DNA from: Phaeodactylibacter xiamenensis
GTDB taxonomy: Bacteria; Bacteroidota; Bacteroidia; Chitinophagales; Saprospiraceae
Direction of reading: 5' to 3'
Length of the DNA stretch: 64,000 nt
NCBI RefSeq assembly: GCF_000759025.1
Contig: NZ_JPOS01000020.1
Location: 154,883 to 218,882, forward strand
In this document: positions 52,022 to 60,961 of the stretch, in pieces
How positions within the stretch are numbered: position 1 is the first letter of the stretch
Layout of the letters: each line of letters starts with the position of its first letter
The notes under the pieces: generated by a model
What the model was told of the DNA's origin: nothing
The model's database searches: none
Seen by the model: the letters and a program-made list of their open reading frames with translations, nothing else
Translations under genes and position numbers: made by a program

Positions 52022-52330
52022 ATGAGCAAGATCCTGTATAATGTTACGGTGAAAATAGACCACGACGTACACGAAGACTGGCTGCGGTGGATGCGCCGGG
52101 TGCACATCCCGGCGATTATGGAAACCGGCATGTTCATCGAGCACCGGATTTCCCGCCTGCTGGGTACGGATGAGTCCGATGGCTTCACCTATAGCATTCA
52201 GTACCTGAGCCCCAATATGACCACCTACCAACTCTATCAGGAAAAGCATGCCTACCTGTTGCAGAAAGACCATCAGGACCGGTACAAGGGTAAGTTCGTT
52301 GCTTTCCGTACCCTGATGAAAGTACTGTAG
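52022..52330 (+). CDS. DUF4286 family protein
   Basis: 102 residues, matching DUF4286: ILYNVTVKIDHDVHEDWLRW, then MRRVHIPAIMETGMF, SIQYLSPNMTTYQLYQEKHA and FVAFRTLMKVL. Likely a ferredoxin-like (dimeric alpha/beta barrel) fold; function unknown. It stands 30 bases after the thioredoxin gene and 40 before the condensin-like operon, which has its own promoter. Confidence 0.88.
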   Translation: MSKILYNVTVKIDHDVHEDWLRWMRRVHIPAIMETGMFIEHRISRLLGTDESDGFTYSIQYLSPNMTTYQLYQEKHAYLLQKDHQDRYKGKFVAFRTLMKVL

Positions 52331-52355
52331 CCCTGCTTTCTTAGCCTTGTTTTTT

Positions 52356-52363
52356 TATCTTTG
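52356..52363 (+). promoter_or_regulatory. -7 element of the condensin-like operon, implying a leaderless start
   Basis: TATCTTTG matches TAnnTTTG exactly and ends only 6 bases before the ATG at 52370, so the transcript would begin at or beside the start codon. An upstream TTG at 52361 lies inside the element and is not the start. No good -33 box is visible. Confidence 0.5.
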
Positions 52364-52369
52364 TCGGCT

Positions 52370-55045
52370 ATGCTGACCAAACTCGTACTCATTAACTCCT
52401 GTGCCTACAAAATGGCAGAGGTCGGATTCGAACACGGCCACTCCCTGCAGCTGGTAGGCCCCAATAACGTAGGCAAGAGCTCCCTGATCTATGCCCTTAA
52501 CTTCCTGTTCCTGGTCAATAAACGCCTGATGAACTTCAGCGGGCAGCGTACGGCCGATAAGGAGACCCTGGCGCACTACTTCCCAAGCCCGGAGCGGAGC
52601 TTCATCCTCTTCGAGGTCAAAAAGCGGGACCGCCGCTATTGCATGCTTGTGCACCGCAATGCTGACAATGAGGTGCTCTACACCCGCATCGATCAGCCTT
52701 ATCAACGCAGCTATTTCTTTGAAGAGCAGGCAGATGGACAACACCTGCGCAACTACAAGGAACTAATGCGCACCGCCGTCAAAGCAGGCGCGAAGGTCAA
52801 AAAAATCGATCAGGTCCAGGAAATCCTCAAGCACATCTATCAGGTTGGGGACCGAAATGATGCCGTGGTCTGGCTCACCGATAAGTGCAAGATCAGCGGT
52901 ACGTACAATAGTTTTAATAAAGTCTACCGCTACCTCATCAACTCTAAACTCATCGACAACCGGGCCCTCAAGGACATCCTGCTGATTGCCGACAGCCGCG
53001 ATCAGGACGAGCTGAGCTACAGCCGGCAGAATATACAGCAGATTGACCGCCTGCGCTACCAAAGCCAGCAGTTGTCTGTACTTAAAAATATTGAGGCAGA
53101 GTTCACCCAGTTCAAAAGCCTGGTCAGCGAAGTGAAAGCCCACTACGAGCTGCTTTGCCAGCAGGCGGCTACCTTTTTCGCCAGTGCCAACCTGCGACGG
53201 GCCACACTAATGGAACAGCGCCATCGCAAAAAGCAGGAAATTGAGCAAATGGAGGGCGAGCTTCAGGCCAAAAGTGTGGAGAATGACCGGATCAATCAGC
53301 AAAAGGGCCGTCTTGATTATGAGCTTCGCCAATTGAAGAGCGAAGCCCAAACCCTACAGCAACAGCAGCAGCAAGCACTGGAACTCCCCGCTGAAAGCCT
53401 GCTGGAGCAACAATTGCAAAATCAGCAGGAGAAAGTGGAGCAGCTCTGGTTCCGGCTGCAGCAGTATGCTGCTAATGCCGCCCAGCCACCAGAGCAGTTG
53501 CAGCGCCGCATTGAGCGCCTAGATCAGCAAATACAGCGCAAAGCGGCACAGCAGGCCGATATCAACGACTGGCTTATAGCCCACCTGGCGAAAGACGATG
53601 CGCAGCGCCGCCTCCTCAACAGCATCCTGCATCCGGATATCGCCCGATTGCCAAAAGCACAAATCAAGAAGCCCATCAGCCAGGCCAGCCGCCTCATTGA
53701 GCTCTTCGACGGGCAGATTGAGCTGCCTGAGGATTTTCCTATGCAGGAAGTAAGCAACCCCGGGCAACTGGCAGAAGAAGTCGCCGAACTACAGCAGGAA
53801 CGCGACCGCTACGCCCAGCTGATGGACACGGCTCAGAACAGCGCCGAAATCAAAAAACAACTCGAAGCCGCCAAGGCTAAACGCCAGGAACTGGAGGAGT
53901 CCCTGCAGCAGGTGCGCGCGCTGCCTGAAATCAAAAACGAACTAAAAAGCCAGCAGCAGGCTATCCGCAAGCTGGAGAAGCAGCTGAATACGCTCGAACA
54001 GGAATACCGCACCGTACAGGAGGACTTGCAGCGGCGGCAGCGTGCTATCCGACAGCTGCAGGAAGAGGTGCAGGGCATTGAGCAGTCAACACGGGATATG
54101 GAGCGCGATCAGCGGGAAGTGGAGGAAATGAACCTGCCCGTTATGGAGCCTGATGCACAGGAAATGGTGCGCACGCCCGATGCCATCCGGCAATTATTCA
54201 ATCAGATCAAGCAGTTGCGCAAAGAGGTGGCCCAAAAGCGGGAAGCCCGGCAGCGCCTGTTCCAACAGCTCAAAGACAAAACCCAGTTTGACCTGGCCGA
54301 CGAGCAACAGTTTGTCACCCAGCTAGAGCAGGAAATGCTCTCGATCGGGGATAAGCAGCAGAGTATCGAAAGCCTGCTGGAAAGCATTGCTGTGCAGTTT
54401 GCTAACCCGGCTCAGCGTTTTCTGGATGCCTATGAGGAATTCAAAGCTTTCGTGCACCATGAGTTCAACCAGACGATGGGCGAGATCCAAATCTCCAATC
54501 TGGAATCCCTCAATGTACTGCTTGAGCCCAACGAGCGCCTGCAGAACGACCTGCGGTCCATCGCTGAGCTGTCCCTCACCACTGATGGGCTGTTCCGTAT
54601 GCCCGACCATACTGCCAAGCGGCTCGACATCCTGAGGGAGTACCTCGAGAAAGGGCAGGCCATCGCCTTTAGTGATTTGTTCAACCTGCAGTTGCGGCTT
54701 TCCATCAATGGTAAAGTCCGCTCGGTCAACCTCGGGCGGCAGGTGGAGTCAGATGGTACGGACCGGATGTTGCGCCTCATCATCGTCATGGCGGTCATCA
54801 GCCGGCTGTCGCAGCGTAGCCCGGACAACCGGGTGGTCTTGTTTATCGACGAGATTGCCACCATCGATGGGAAGAACCGGCCCCAGCTCGTGGAGTTCTG
54901 CAAAGAGCACCACTTTTATCCCATTTTTGCCGCCCCGGATATTGTGGACGGCTTTGACCAGTATCTGCTTATTCAGCGGCAGCCCAGCGGGCAGTTGGTG
55001 GTTGATGAGCAGAAACACGTTATTCAGGTAGCCCAAGCGGTATAG
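52370..55045 (+). CDS. SMC-like ATPase, MksB-type
   Basis: 891 residues, shorter than SMC (about 1200). N-terminal ATPase half with Walker A GPNNVGKSS (30-38), long coiled coils (about 260-360 and 470-620) around a non-coiled, hinge-like region (about 380-460), and a C-terminal half with an altered signature motif (VESDGTDRMLRLIIVMAVIS) and Walker B VVLFIDEIATID. The layout is of MukB/MksB/JetC type, not RecN or Rad50 (no zinc hook). It heads an operon with a kleisin-like and a small MksE-like gene (1-base gap, then 4-base overlap), as in MukBEF/MksBEF complexes that extrude DNA loops. Wadjet JetC is usually longer. Family name inferred from architecture and neighbours. Confidence 0.72.
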   Translation: MLTKLVLINSCAYKMAEVGFEHGHSLQLVGPNNVGKSSLIYALNFLFLVNKRLMNFSGQRTADKETLAHYFPSPERSFILFEVKKRDRRYCMLVHRNADNEVLYTRIDQPYQRSYFFEEQADGQHLRNYKELMRTAVKAGAKVKKIDQVQEILKHIYQVGDRNDAVVWLTDKCKISGTYNSFNKVYRYLINSKLIDNRALKDILLIADSRDQDELSYSRQNIQQIDRLRYQSQQLSVLKNIEAEFTQFKSLVSEVKAHYELLCQQAATFFASANLRRATLMEQRHRKKQEIEQMEGELQAKSVENDRINQQKGRLDYELRQLKSEAQTLQQQQQQALELPAESLLEQQLQNQQEKVEQLWFRLQQYAANAAQPPEQLQRRIERLDQQIQRKAAQQADINDWLIAHLAKDDAQRRLLNSILHPDIARLPKAQIKKPISQASRLIELFDGQIELPEDFPMQEVSNPGQLAEEVAELQQERDRYAQLMDTAQNSAEIKKQLEAAKAKRQELEESLQQVRALPEIKNELKSQQQAIRKLEKQLNTLEQEYRTVQEDLQRRQRAIRQLQEEVQGIEQSTRDMERDQREVEEMNLPVMEPDAQEMVRTPDAIRQLFNQIKQLRKEVAQKREARQRLFQQLKDKTQFDLADEQQFVTQLEQEMLSIGDKQQSIESLLESIAVQFANPAQRFLDAYEEFKAFVHHEFNQTMGEIQISNLESLNVLLEPNERLQNDLRSIAELSLTTDGLFRMPDHTAKRLDILREYLEKGQAIAFSDLFNLQLRLSINGKVRSVNLGRQVESDGTDRMLRLIIVMAVISRLSQRSPDNRVVLFIDEIATIDGKNRPQLVEFCKEHHFYPIFAAPDIVDGFDQYLLIQRQPSGQLVVDEQKHVIQVAQAV

Positions 55046-55046
55046 C

Positions 55047-56285
55047 ATGATCTTAAAAGCAGAACCAGATAAGGCCCTCCGCTTCCTCGAAGATAACTTC
55101 GAGCTGTTCCGCACGCTCTACCGCCTGCAACTGGAGCACAGCATCATTGGTCGGGATCTGTTTGAAGAAGCCACAGAAGAAAAAGCGGACGTTATCGTCA
55201 AGCGGATGCTGGACTACAAACTGGTGGTCAGCCAGCCTAATGGCTTCCGCATCAATGAGCCGGTGCGGGGCTTTCTGGCTTTTCTGCTTAACGAGTTTAA
55301 GCCGCTGCTGCCGGAGGAGCTGACCAAGTACCGGCAGGCTTTCCTTGAGCTGTTCAAGCGCATTCAGGCGTTCCGGGACGATGACATTCTCATCCTGGCT
55401 GAACGCCTCGACGCCTTCTATCAGGAACTGCAGGAGTTTTTGGAAAATGTAGAGAGCAATACGAGCCAGCTGCTGCGCAACAGTCAGTACCTCAAGGCCA
55501 ACAAAGGCGAAATCCCCTACAGTGAGCGGGTACGCCGCGCCCGCCACCTGATCGAATATTACATCGAGCCGCTCAACCGAATCCTCGACGTCCAGAAAAA
55601 GCAGTCCATTACCAATCTGCTGAATCAGGTATCCGCTTATGTTAATGTGGAGCGCTTCAATCATCCGCACACCGGTATCCGGCAACGGTTTGAGCGTCTG
55701 CATGAGTTGTTGCGTGAAGCTGAAGCCCGCATTCTCCGGCAATCCCATGTGGTGACCCGCGAGTTGCTGCCACTGATCGAGCGCCTGCAGACCGAGTCGG
55801 AAATCCTCAGTGGCTGGCTTTATTTTCTGGAGCGGCCTTTCCTGCACGAAGTGCCGGTGATGCCCGCGCGCCGGTTGTTCACGCTCACGGGCAGTAATAT
55901 AGGTGTGGGGCTGGAGCTGTTCCTGCAGCAGTTTGAGCGCCGCCCGGCCGATATTGTCCTTAAGGAAGAAGAAACCGCCCCGGTGAACACCCGTCAGGTC
56001 TACTTCAACCGCCGCCATTACCAGCAGGCACTTAAGGCTGCGGCCCCGGTTGGCAACTACTTTGAATGGTGCTATGAGGCGATGCAGGCGCACGAAGCCA
56101 TGCCTACCACCGAGCGCTTCCTCAAAATTGGCAGCCTGCTCTTTGAAGAAGCTGACGAGTACGAAGCCGAATTTGGCGAAGGCCGCATCCAATTACAAAT
56201 CGAGTCCGCTGTTTTTGACCTCCCCGTCATGGAGGTACGCCGCAAAGCGCAGGAAACAGGGGCTCAAAAATCGACTGCTTTATGA
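55047..56285 (+). CDS. Kleisin-like subunit, MksF-type
   Basis: 412 residues. An N-terminal winged-helix-like part (about 1-85; NFELFRTLYRLQLEHSIIGR, ADVIVKRMLDYKLVV), a long helical middle (about 95-290) and a C-terminal part (about 300-412) with a beta-rich start. This is the plan of MukF/MksF kleisins, which bridge the heads of the SMC dimer. It begins 1 base after the SMC-like gene and overlaps the next gene, so the three are made together. Sequence is divergent; identity rests on position, predicted fold and length. Confidence 0.62.
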   Translation: MILKAEPDKALRFLEDNFELFRTLYRLQLEHSIIGRDLFEEATEEKADVIVKRMLDYKLVVSQPNGFRINEPVRGFLAFLLNEFKPLLPEELTKYRQAFLELFKRIQAFRDDDILILAERLDAFYQELQEFLENVESNTSQLLRNSQYLKANKGEIPYSERVRRARHLIEYYIEPLNRILDVQKKQSITNLLNQVSAYVNVERFNHPHTGIRQRFERLHELLREAEARILRQSHVVTRELLPLIERLQTESEILSGWLYFLERPFLHEVPVMPARRLFTLTGSNIGVGLELFLQQFERRPADIVLKEEETAPVNTRQVYFNRRHYQQALKAAAPVGNYFEWCYEAMQAHEAMPTTERFLKIGSLLFEEADEYEAEFGEGRIQLQIESAVFDLPVMEVRRKAQETGAQKSTAL

Positions 56286-56848
56286 ATACGGATACCACTG
56301 CGGAACGCCGCATCACTTTCCCCGAGGGCCATCAGGATGTAGTGGAAGCCTTGCTGGTAGACGGGCGTTTCCTCCTCGAAGGCGACCCGGCTTTCATGAC
56401 GCTAAAGCAGCACGTTGATTTTTATCAGGCTTTTTTTCGGGAGTCCTTCGGGCTGTCCCTGGAATACCACAGTGAGTACGCCTTTTTGCAAAGTGGGCGG
56501 GACAGCGACCCGCTTTCGCGCGATGTGTGCATCTTCCTGGGTATATTATGCTATGAGCTCGACCGGGAAGGCTATAACCTGCTGGAGCAGCTTTCTTTTC
56601 ACACGCTGGAGTTTGAGCAGGTGGAGCAAATGTTTGAAATGTCTTCCTTCCGGGAAGTCCTTGACGCTACTACCAACCTGCAGGACGCCCAGGCCCGCCG
56701 CAATTTCTACAACCGCCTGCACCGCCGCCGCATCATTGAGAGGCTGGACGATCAGATTTTCCGGTTTACTCCGGCACATAAGTACTTTTTGGAATTCGCC
56801 CGTTCGGTAGCCCGCTACAATCAGCGGCTCGCGGAGGAGGAAGAGTAG
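56282..56848 (+). CDS. MksE-like small subunit
   Basis: 188 residues. The stretch VEALLVDGRFLLEGDPAFMT, then FGLSLEYHSEYAFLQSGRDS, follows the conserved MksE pattern (alternating helices and a strand-turn with YAFL). MksE/MukE dimers bind the kleisin and DNA. It starts inside the kleisin stop (ATGA) and its stop lies 2 bases from the stop of the convergent nuclease gene. In Pseudomonas the order is mksF-mksE-mksB; here it is B-F-E. Confidence 0.65.
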   Translation: MNTDTTAERRITFPEGHQDVVEALLVDGRFLLEGDPAFMTLKQHVDFYQAFFRESFGLSLEYHSEYAFLQSGRDSDPLSRDVCIFLGILCYELDREGYNLLEQLSFHTLEFEQVEQMFEMSSFREVLDATTNLQDAQARRNFYNRLHRRRIIERLDDQIFRFTPAHKYFLEFARSVARYNQRLAEEEE

Positions 56849-56850
56849 GG

Positions 56851-57438
56851 TTATTTTTGAGCAAGGTACACCTGAATGCCCTCCGGTGATTTGTCCATGG
56901 CCAGATGATACACCTGTACTTCCTGAACCTCATCTTCAAGCAGATTTTTCAGGGACTGCCTTAGCTGCTCGCGGAAGACAGCCTGGTCTCGTTCGGTTTC
57001 CAGCCAAAGTGCCGCGATCACGGGTTGGCCGCCTTGCAGATGTGCATCCACCTGTGCCCAGAATGCCCAGTCGGAGTGCCCTCCGGAACGCCTCAGCAAG
57101 ATGGGTCGGAATAGTCGGAATAACCACTTTCGGCGATAGTAAGTGCCAATAGCCCGGAGTGCCCGCAGGGTATCTGTAAACTTGCCCGCCATATGTCCGG
57201 CGAATATTTCCGGAGTTTCCAAAATACGGTCAAAAGGGTTTTCCGTTTGCCAGGCCCGGCGCCGACGGTAGTTTTTGACTTCCAGCAAGAGCAGCGCACT
57301 GCCTGATAGGGCAATGAAGTCTACCCCCTTCAGACCGGCACCGCTGAAGCCCTGAAAGAAGCGGTGGGCATCGTACTTGCGTACCGTCCACCGGTTATCG
57401 AACCCGAACTGCAGGCCACTTTCTTCAAAAACGGGCAT
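56851..57438 (-). CDS. PD-(D/E)XK nuclease-like protein convergent with the condensin-like operon
   Basis: 195 residues. The core reads GLKGVDFIALSGSALLLLEV followed by KNYRRR: Asp40, Glu53 and Lys55 in the D-x12-E-x-K spacing of PD-(D/E)XK nucleases, with a preceding strand and a following helix typical of the fold. No known restriction or repair subfamily is recognised. The remainder (about 75-195) is helical and then a strand-rich domain. It lies tail-to-tail with MksE, so a functional link with the condensin operon is possible but not shown. It would cut DNA in the cytosol. Confidence 0.7.
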   Translation of the reverse strand: MPVFEESGLQFGFDNRWTVRKYDAHRFFQGFSGAGLKGVDFIALSGSALLLLEVKNYRRRRAWQTENPFDRILETPEIFAGHMAGKFTDTLRALRAIGTYYRRKWLFRLFRPILLRRSGGHSDWAFWAQVDAHLQGGQPVIAALWLETERDQAVFREQLRQSLKNLLEDEVQEVQVYHLAMDKSPEGIQVYLAQK

Positions 57439-57552
57439 ACATTATTTTTTCTTCACGAAAAGGTACAATCTTTTAGGGAGGCTGATAACAACGTTCTGGC
57501 AATTTTGGCGACGCAATCCAAAGTTGTCTTTTAAAAAGTAGTGGTATCGGTG

Positions 57553-57560
57553 TATCTTTA
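57553..57560 (+). promoter_or_regulatory. Probable -7 element of the deiminase gene
   Basis: TATCTTTA, one base from TAnnTTTG, 21 bases before the ATG at 57581, with TTTT about 20 bases upstream. Confidence 0.4.
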
Positions 57561-57580
57561 AGAGGTACAAAACTCATCCT

Positions 57581-60013
57581 ATGCAACTAAGGTCTACACT
57601 ACTGATCTGCTTCGTTTGGTTATTATTGCTGCCTGCTACCTCAACCCGGGCACAGGAAGTCAGCACGGATCCACCCCCCGCCCCGGTGCGCCTGATGGCC
57701 GAGTGGGAAGAATCACAGGCACTGCTGGTAAGCTGGCGCAATCAGCATGCGATCCTGCTCAGGGAGATTGTGCGCCATGGCTCCGCCGAATGCAAAGTCA
57801 TCATCTTTGCAGATAACCCTTCTGCCGTTTCGAATTACCTCAGTTCCGGGAACGTTTCCCTGGAAAACGTTGAGATACTAAGCCCGGAGTATGATTCCAT
57901 CTGGATTCGGGACTACGGCCCCTGGACAATTTACCACAATGACGTAGACAGCCTGATGATCGCGGATTACATCTACAACCGGCCCTGGCGTCCGAATGAT
58001 GATAAAATCCCGGCCTTCATCGCTCAGCACCTCGGGCTACCCATTTACGAAGCCATAGAGCCGCCCTACGATTGGGTGCACAGCGGAGGGAACAACCTCC
58101 GTGATGGCATGGGCACCATTTTTTCCTCTGACCTGATCCTGGAGGAAAACCCCTTCAAAACCGAAGCAGAGATCGACCAGATTGCCAACCTCTTTTTCGG
58201 TGTGGACCGCTATGTGAAGTTGCCTGCTCTGCCCTACGATGTGATCCACCACCTCGATATGCACATGCGTTTCATTGACGAAGAAACCATCATCATCGGG
58301 GAGTATCCGGAAGGGGTGTCTGATGGGCCGCAGATAGAAGCCAATATTGAGTACCTGCTCAACGAGGTGCCGACCCCATTCGGGAATCCCTACCGCATCC
58401 TAAGAATCCCCATGCCACCTGATGCACAGGGGCGCTACCCGGATCAAAACGGGGACTACCGCACGTACACTAATTCCCTGTTTGTGAATGGTACCGTGCT
58501 TGTGCCTACCTACGATGAGCAGTACGATACCACCGCCCTGCGCATTTATGAGGAGGCCCTGCCCGGCTACAATATCGTGGGTATTGACTGCAACGGGATC
58601 ATCCCCAGCCTTGGTGCGATCCACTGCATCACCAAGCTGGTTGGCGTAAACGATCCGCTGTGGATTGCCCACGCCCGCCTGCAAGACCAGGAAAGTACCG
58701 AAGATGCCTATCCGCTTAGCGCGATCATCAAGCACAAGAGTGGCATTGCGGAGGCTACGCTGCACTACCGCACGGCAGGTGAGGCAGATTATACCACAGT
58801 AAATATGGTGCTTTCTGATACTTCAGCATCTGTTTGGACAAGCAGTATTCCTCCCTTCCCGGAAAATACGGTAGTGGAGTATTATCTGGCTGCCGAAGCC
58901 AACAGCGGGAAATCTCAGGTGCGCCCTATAGTGGCTCCGGAAGGCTACTTCCGGTTTAAAGTCGATGCTCTTCAGCCTGCCTTTGGGCCGGAGTCCCGCG
59001 AGATTTGCCCGGGCGAGGCGGTGGCATTTGAGAACCTGACAACCGGTGCCTACGACAGCATCCGCTGGTATTTCCCGGGCGGGCTGCCCGCCACTTCAAC
59101 GGTAGAAATGCCGACAGTCATTTATCCGGAAGGGGGGAGTTATGCCGTGGAGCTAATCGCCTACAAAGGCAGTATTGCTGATACCCTGGCACAAATGAGC
59201 CATGTGGAAGTGCGGCAACTGCAACAGCCTTACCTGGAGACCTTTGAAGATGCCTTCCCGGCAACAACCTGGACGGTGGAGAACCCTGAGGGCGACCTCG
59301 CGGCCTGGGAACGGGTGGACTTTGACTTCTGCGACCCCGGTGCCATGCGCATCAACAACTTCCTGGTCGATACCCGCAACACAAGTGATTACCTGCGTGC
59401 CAATTTCGACCTGAGCAGTTTGGATAACCCCACGCTGCGTTTTGATGTGGCTCATGCCCAAAAGACGACGGGTATTGCCGATGGGCTTCGGGTAAACCTG
59501 ATCGATTGCGAGGGCAATAAGACCACCGTGTACGAAGCCTTTGGCAGCGACCTGGCCACAGCAAGCCCGGAAATCAGCCCGTTCGTACCTGAAGGTTGTG
59601 ACGAATGGCGCACAGAAACTGTCTCCCTGGCAGATTTTACAGGACAAGCCGTAACAATAGAATTTGAAAATGTTGGTGACTATGGCAACTTCATTTACCT
59701 GGACCTGATCGAAGTACTTGACCTGGACCCTACAAGTGTTTCGTTTGCAGAAGCCGGTGTACTCAAGGCGCGGATCTTCCCCAATCCGGTAGTCAATCAG
59801 GCGCAATTGTCCGTCCGTAGCCCTAAAGCCGGAGTCATGACCTGGAGCCTGACCAACCAATTTGGGCAACGTCTGCGCGGCGGACAAATGGATTTGCTGG
59901 CGGGAGGGCAACAATTACAGTTGCCCGTAGAGGGCTTGCCCGCAGGGACTTACAATCTACAGCTCAGTCAGGGGCAGTCGCGGGCCACGCTGCGAATGAC
60001 CATTGCGGAGTAG
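57581..60013 (+). CDS. T9SS-secreted peptidylarginine/agmatine deiminase-like protein
   Basis: 810 residues. Signal peptide (1-24), a deiminase domain (about 35-355) with Asp111 (IWIRDYGPW), His224-x-Asp226 (IHHLDMHMRF) and nucleophile Cys349 (GAIHCITK), a region with Ig-like features (about 365-460), a PKD-like domain (about 465-545; CPGEAVAFENLTTGAYDSI), a jelly-roll-like part and a T9SS C-terminal domain (ARIFPNPVVNQAQLSVRSP, GTYNLQL). The catalytic residues match those of Porphyromonas gingivalis PPAD in order. It would convert arginine side chains or agmatine to citrulline-type products outside the cell. The IS insertion altered only its stop codon. Confidence 0.9.
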   Translation: MQLRSTLLICFVWLLLLPATSTRAQEVSTDPPPAPVRLMAEWEESQALLVSWRNQHAILLREIVRHGSAECKVIIFADNPSAVSNYLSSGNVSLENVEILSPEYDSIWIRDYGPWTIYHNDVDSLMIADYIYNRPWRPNDDKIPAFIAQHLGLPIYEAIEPPYDWVHSGGNNLRDGMGTIFSSDLILEENPFKTEAEIDQIANLFFGVDRYVKLPALPYDVIHHLDMHMRFIDEETIIIGEYPEGVSDGPQIEANIEYLLNEVPTPFGNPYRILRIPMPPDAQGRYPDQNGDYRTYTNSLFVNGTVLVPTYDEQYDTTALRIYEEALPGYNIVGIDCNGIIPSLGAIHCITKLVGVNDPLWIAHARLQDQESTEDAYPLSAIIKHKSGIAEATLHYRTAGEADYTTVNMVLSDTSASVWTSSIPPFPENTVVEYYLAAEANSGKSQVRPIVAPEGYFRFKVDALQPAFGPESREICPGEAVAFENLTTGAYDSIRWYFPGGLPATSTVEMPTVIYPEGGSYAVELIAYKGSIADTLAQMSHVEVRQLQQPYLETFEDAFPATTWTVENPEGDLAAWERVDFDFCDPGAMRINNFLVDTRNTSDYLRANFDLSSLDNPTLRFDVAHAQKTTGIADGLRVNLIDCEGNKTTVYEAFGSDLATASPEISPFVPEGCDEWRTETVSLADFTGQAVTIEFENVGDYGNFIYLDLIEVLDLDPTSVSFAEAGVLKARIFPNPVVNQAQLSVRSPKAGVMTWSLTNQFGQRLRGGQMDLLAGGQQLQLPVEGLPAGTYNLQLSQGQSRATLRMTIAE

Positions 60014-60961
60014 AAGTTGTCTAAAAAAGAATCGTGGTGAAATCGAGATGGTTTGCACAAAAAGTTGCAAAAGGAGATATTTGGAAATCTCTAAACTTTT
60101 CCAAACTCCTTTCGCAACTATGTACGTAAAATTAACCAAGAAATTCATCACACACAATTTGATGCCCTATTTGAGCACAACAAATCTAGGGCGCAAGCCA
60201 AAAGTTAAGCTTTGGAAAATGGTCAAAGCAATAATATACCGCCTAAAAACAGGTACACAATGGCGAGAGTTACCCCTGCGCCAGTTTTTTGGATTTGCCA
60301 TAAAATCCTATAAAACAGTGTTTTATCATTACAATAAATGGGCTAAAGATGGTTCTTGGCATCGCTTATGGACGGCATTATTGAAAGCAAATAAAGCTGC
60401 CTTGGATATGTCCACCGTAGCTTTAGACGGTAGCCAGACCCGAGTTAGAATGGGTGGTGAGGCAGTGGGGTATCAAAGCCGGAAATCTGCAAAAACAACA
60501 AACATGCTGTTTTTGACTGACTCCAACGGAATCCCGTTAGCGATGTCAAAACCCGTATCAGGTAATCATCATGACCTCTATGAAATTAACAAGGCATTCA
60601 AAAATATCTGCGAAATTTTAGAGCAGGCCGATATCGACCCAAGAGGTTTGGTAATGAATGCAGATGCTGGTTTTGACAGCAGGAGCTTTAGAGAGTACTG
60701 TGATGGGCTGGAAATCCTTGCCAACATAGACATCAACAAAAGGAATGCAAAAAACACTGATTATGAATACCTTGTAGACCCTGAGTTGTATAAGGAAAGG
60801 TTTGCTGTTGAGCGGACCAACGCTTGGATTGATGGCTTCAAATCTCTTTTAGTCCGGTACGAGACATCTGCTAGAAATTGGATGAGTGCTCATTTCCTAG
60901 CCTTTTCAATCATTTTGTTGAGAAAAACTAAACTCCATACAAATCATTTTTAGACAACTTC
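60013..60961 (+). mobile_element. Intact IS5-type insertion sequence
   Basis: 949 bp bounded by GAAGTTGTCTAAAAA (60013-60027) and its complement (60947-60961), about 19 of 22 bases matching when extended inward. GTA directly flanks both ends (60010-60012, 60962-60964) and may be the target duplication. It carries one uninterrupted transposase gene and sits exactly at the stop codon of the deiminase gene. Base composition is clearly richer in AT than the neighbours. Confidence 0.88.
60120..60953 (+). CDS. IS5 family transposase
   Basis: 277 residues of DDE type. Conserved blocks: VALDGSQTRVRMGGEAVGYQ (first Asp), MNADAGFDSRSFREY (second Asp) and the C-terminal FAVERTNAWIDGFKSL (Glu), with the N-terminal helical domain LYRLKTGTQWRELP-like. 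It stops 8 bases before the inner edge of the right inverted repeat. The frame is open from 60003; ATGs at 60048 and 60120 are possible starts, and the latter gives the usual N-terminal length. Complete acidic triad and uninterrupted frame suggest it is active. Confidence 0.88.
   Translation: MYVKLTKKFITHNLMPYLSTTNLGRKPKVKLWKMVKAIIYRLKTGTQWRELPLRQFFGFAIKSYKTVFYHYNKWAKDGSWHRLWTALLKANKAALDMSTVALDGSQTRVRMGGEAVGYQSRKSAKTTNMLFLTDSNGIPLAMSKPVSGNHHDLYEINKAFKNICEILEQADIDPRGLVMNADAGFDSRSFREYCDGLEILANIDINKRNAKNTDYEYLVDPELYKERFAVERTNAWIDGFKSLLVRYETSARNWMSAHFLAFSIILLRKTKLHTNHF

Noticed and set aside
52421..52440. GTCGGATTCGAAC resembling a tRNA T-arm
   Set aside because: It lies in the coding sequence of the SMC-like gene and no tRNA stems can be built around it.
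55053..56192. A 379-codon open frame antisense to the kleisin-like gene
   Set aside because: It is a shadow of the high-quality frame on the other strand: no domain, and Gln/Leu-rich composition mirrors the sense codons.
52370..56848. A complete Wadjet (JetABCD) system
   Set aside because: The TOPRIM nuclease JetD/MksG is absent, gene order differs and the SMC protein is shorter; only an Mks-type complex is supported.
59153..59914. A 253-codon open frame antisense to the deiminase C-terminus
   Set aside because: It overlaps well-supported T9SS and PKD coding sequence and shows no protein family motifs.
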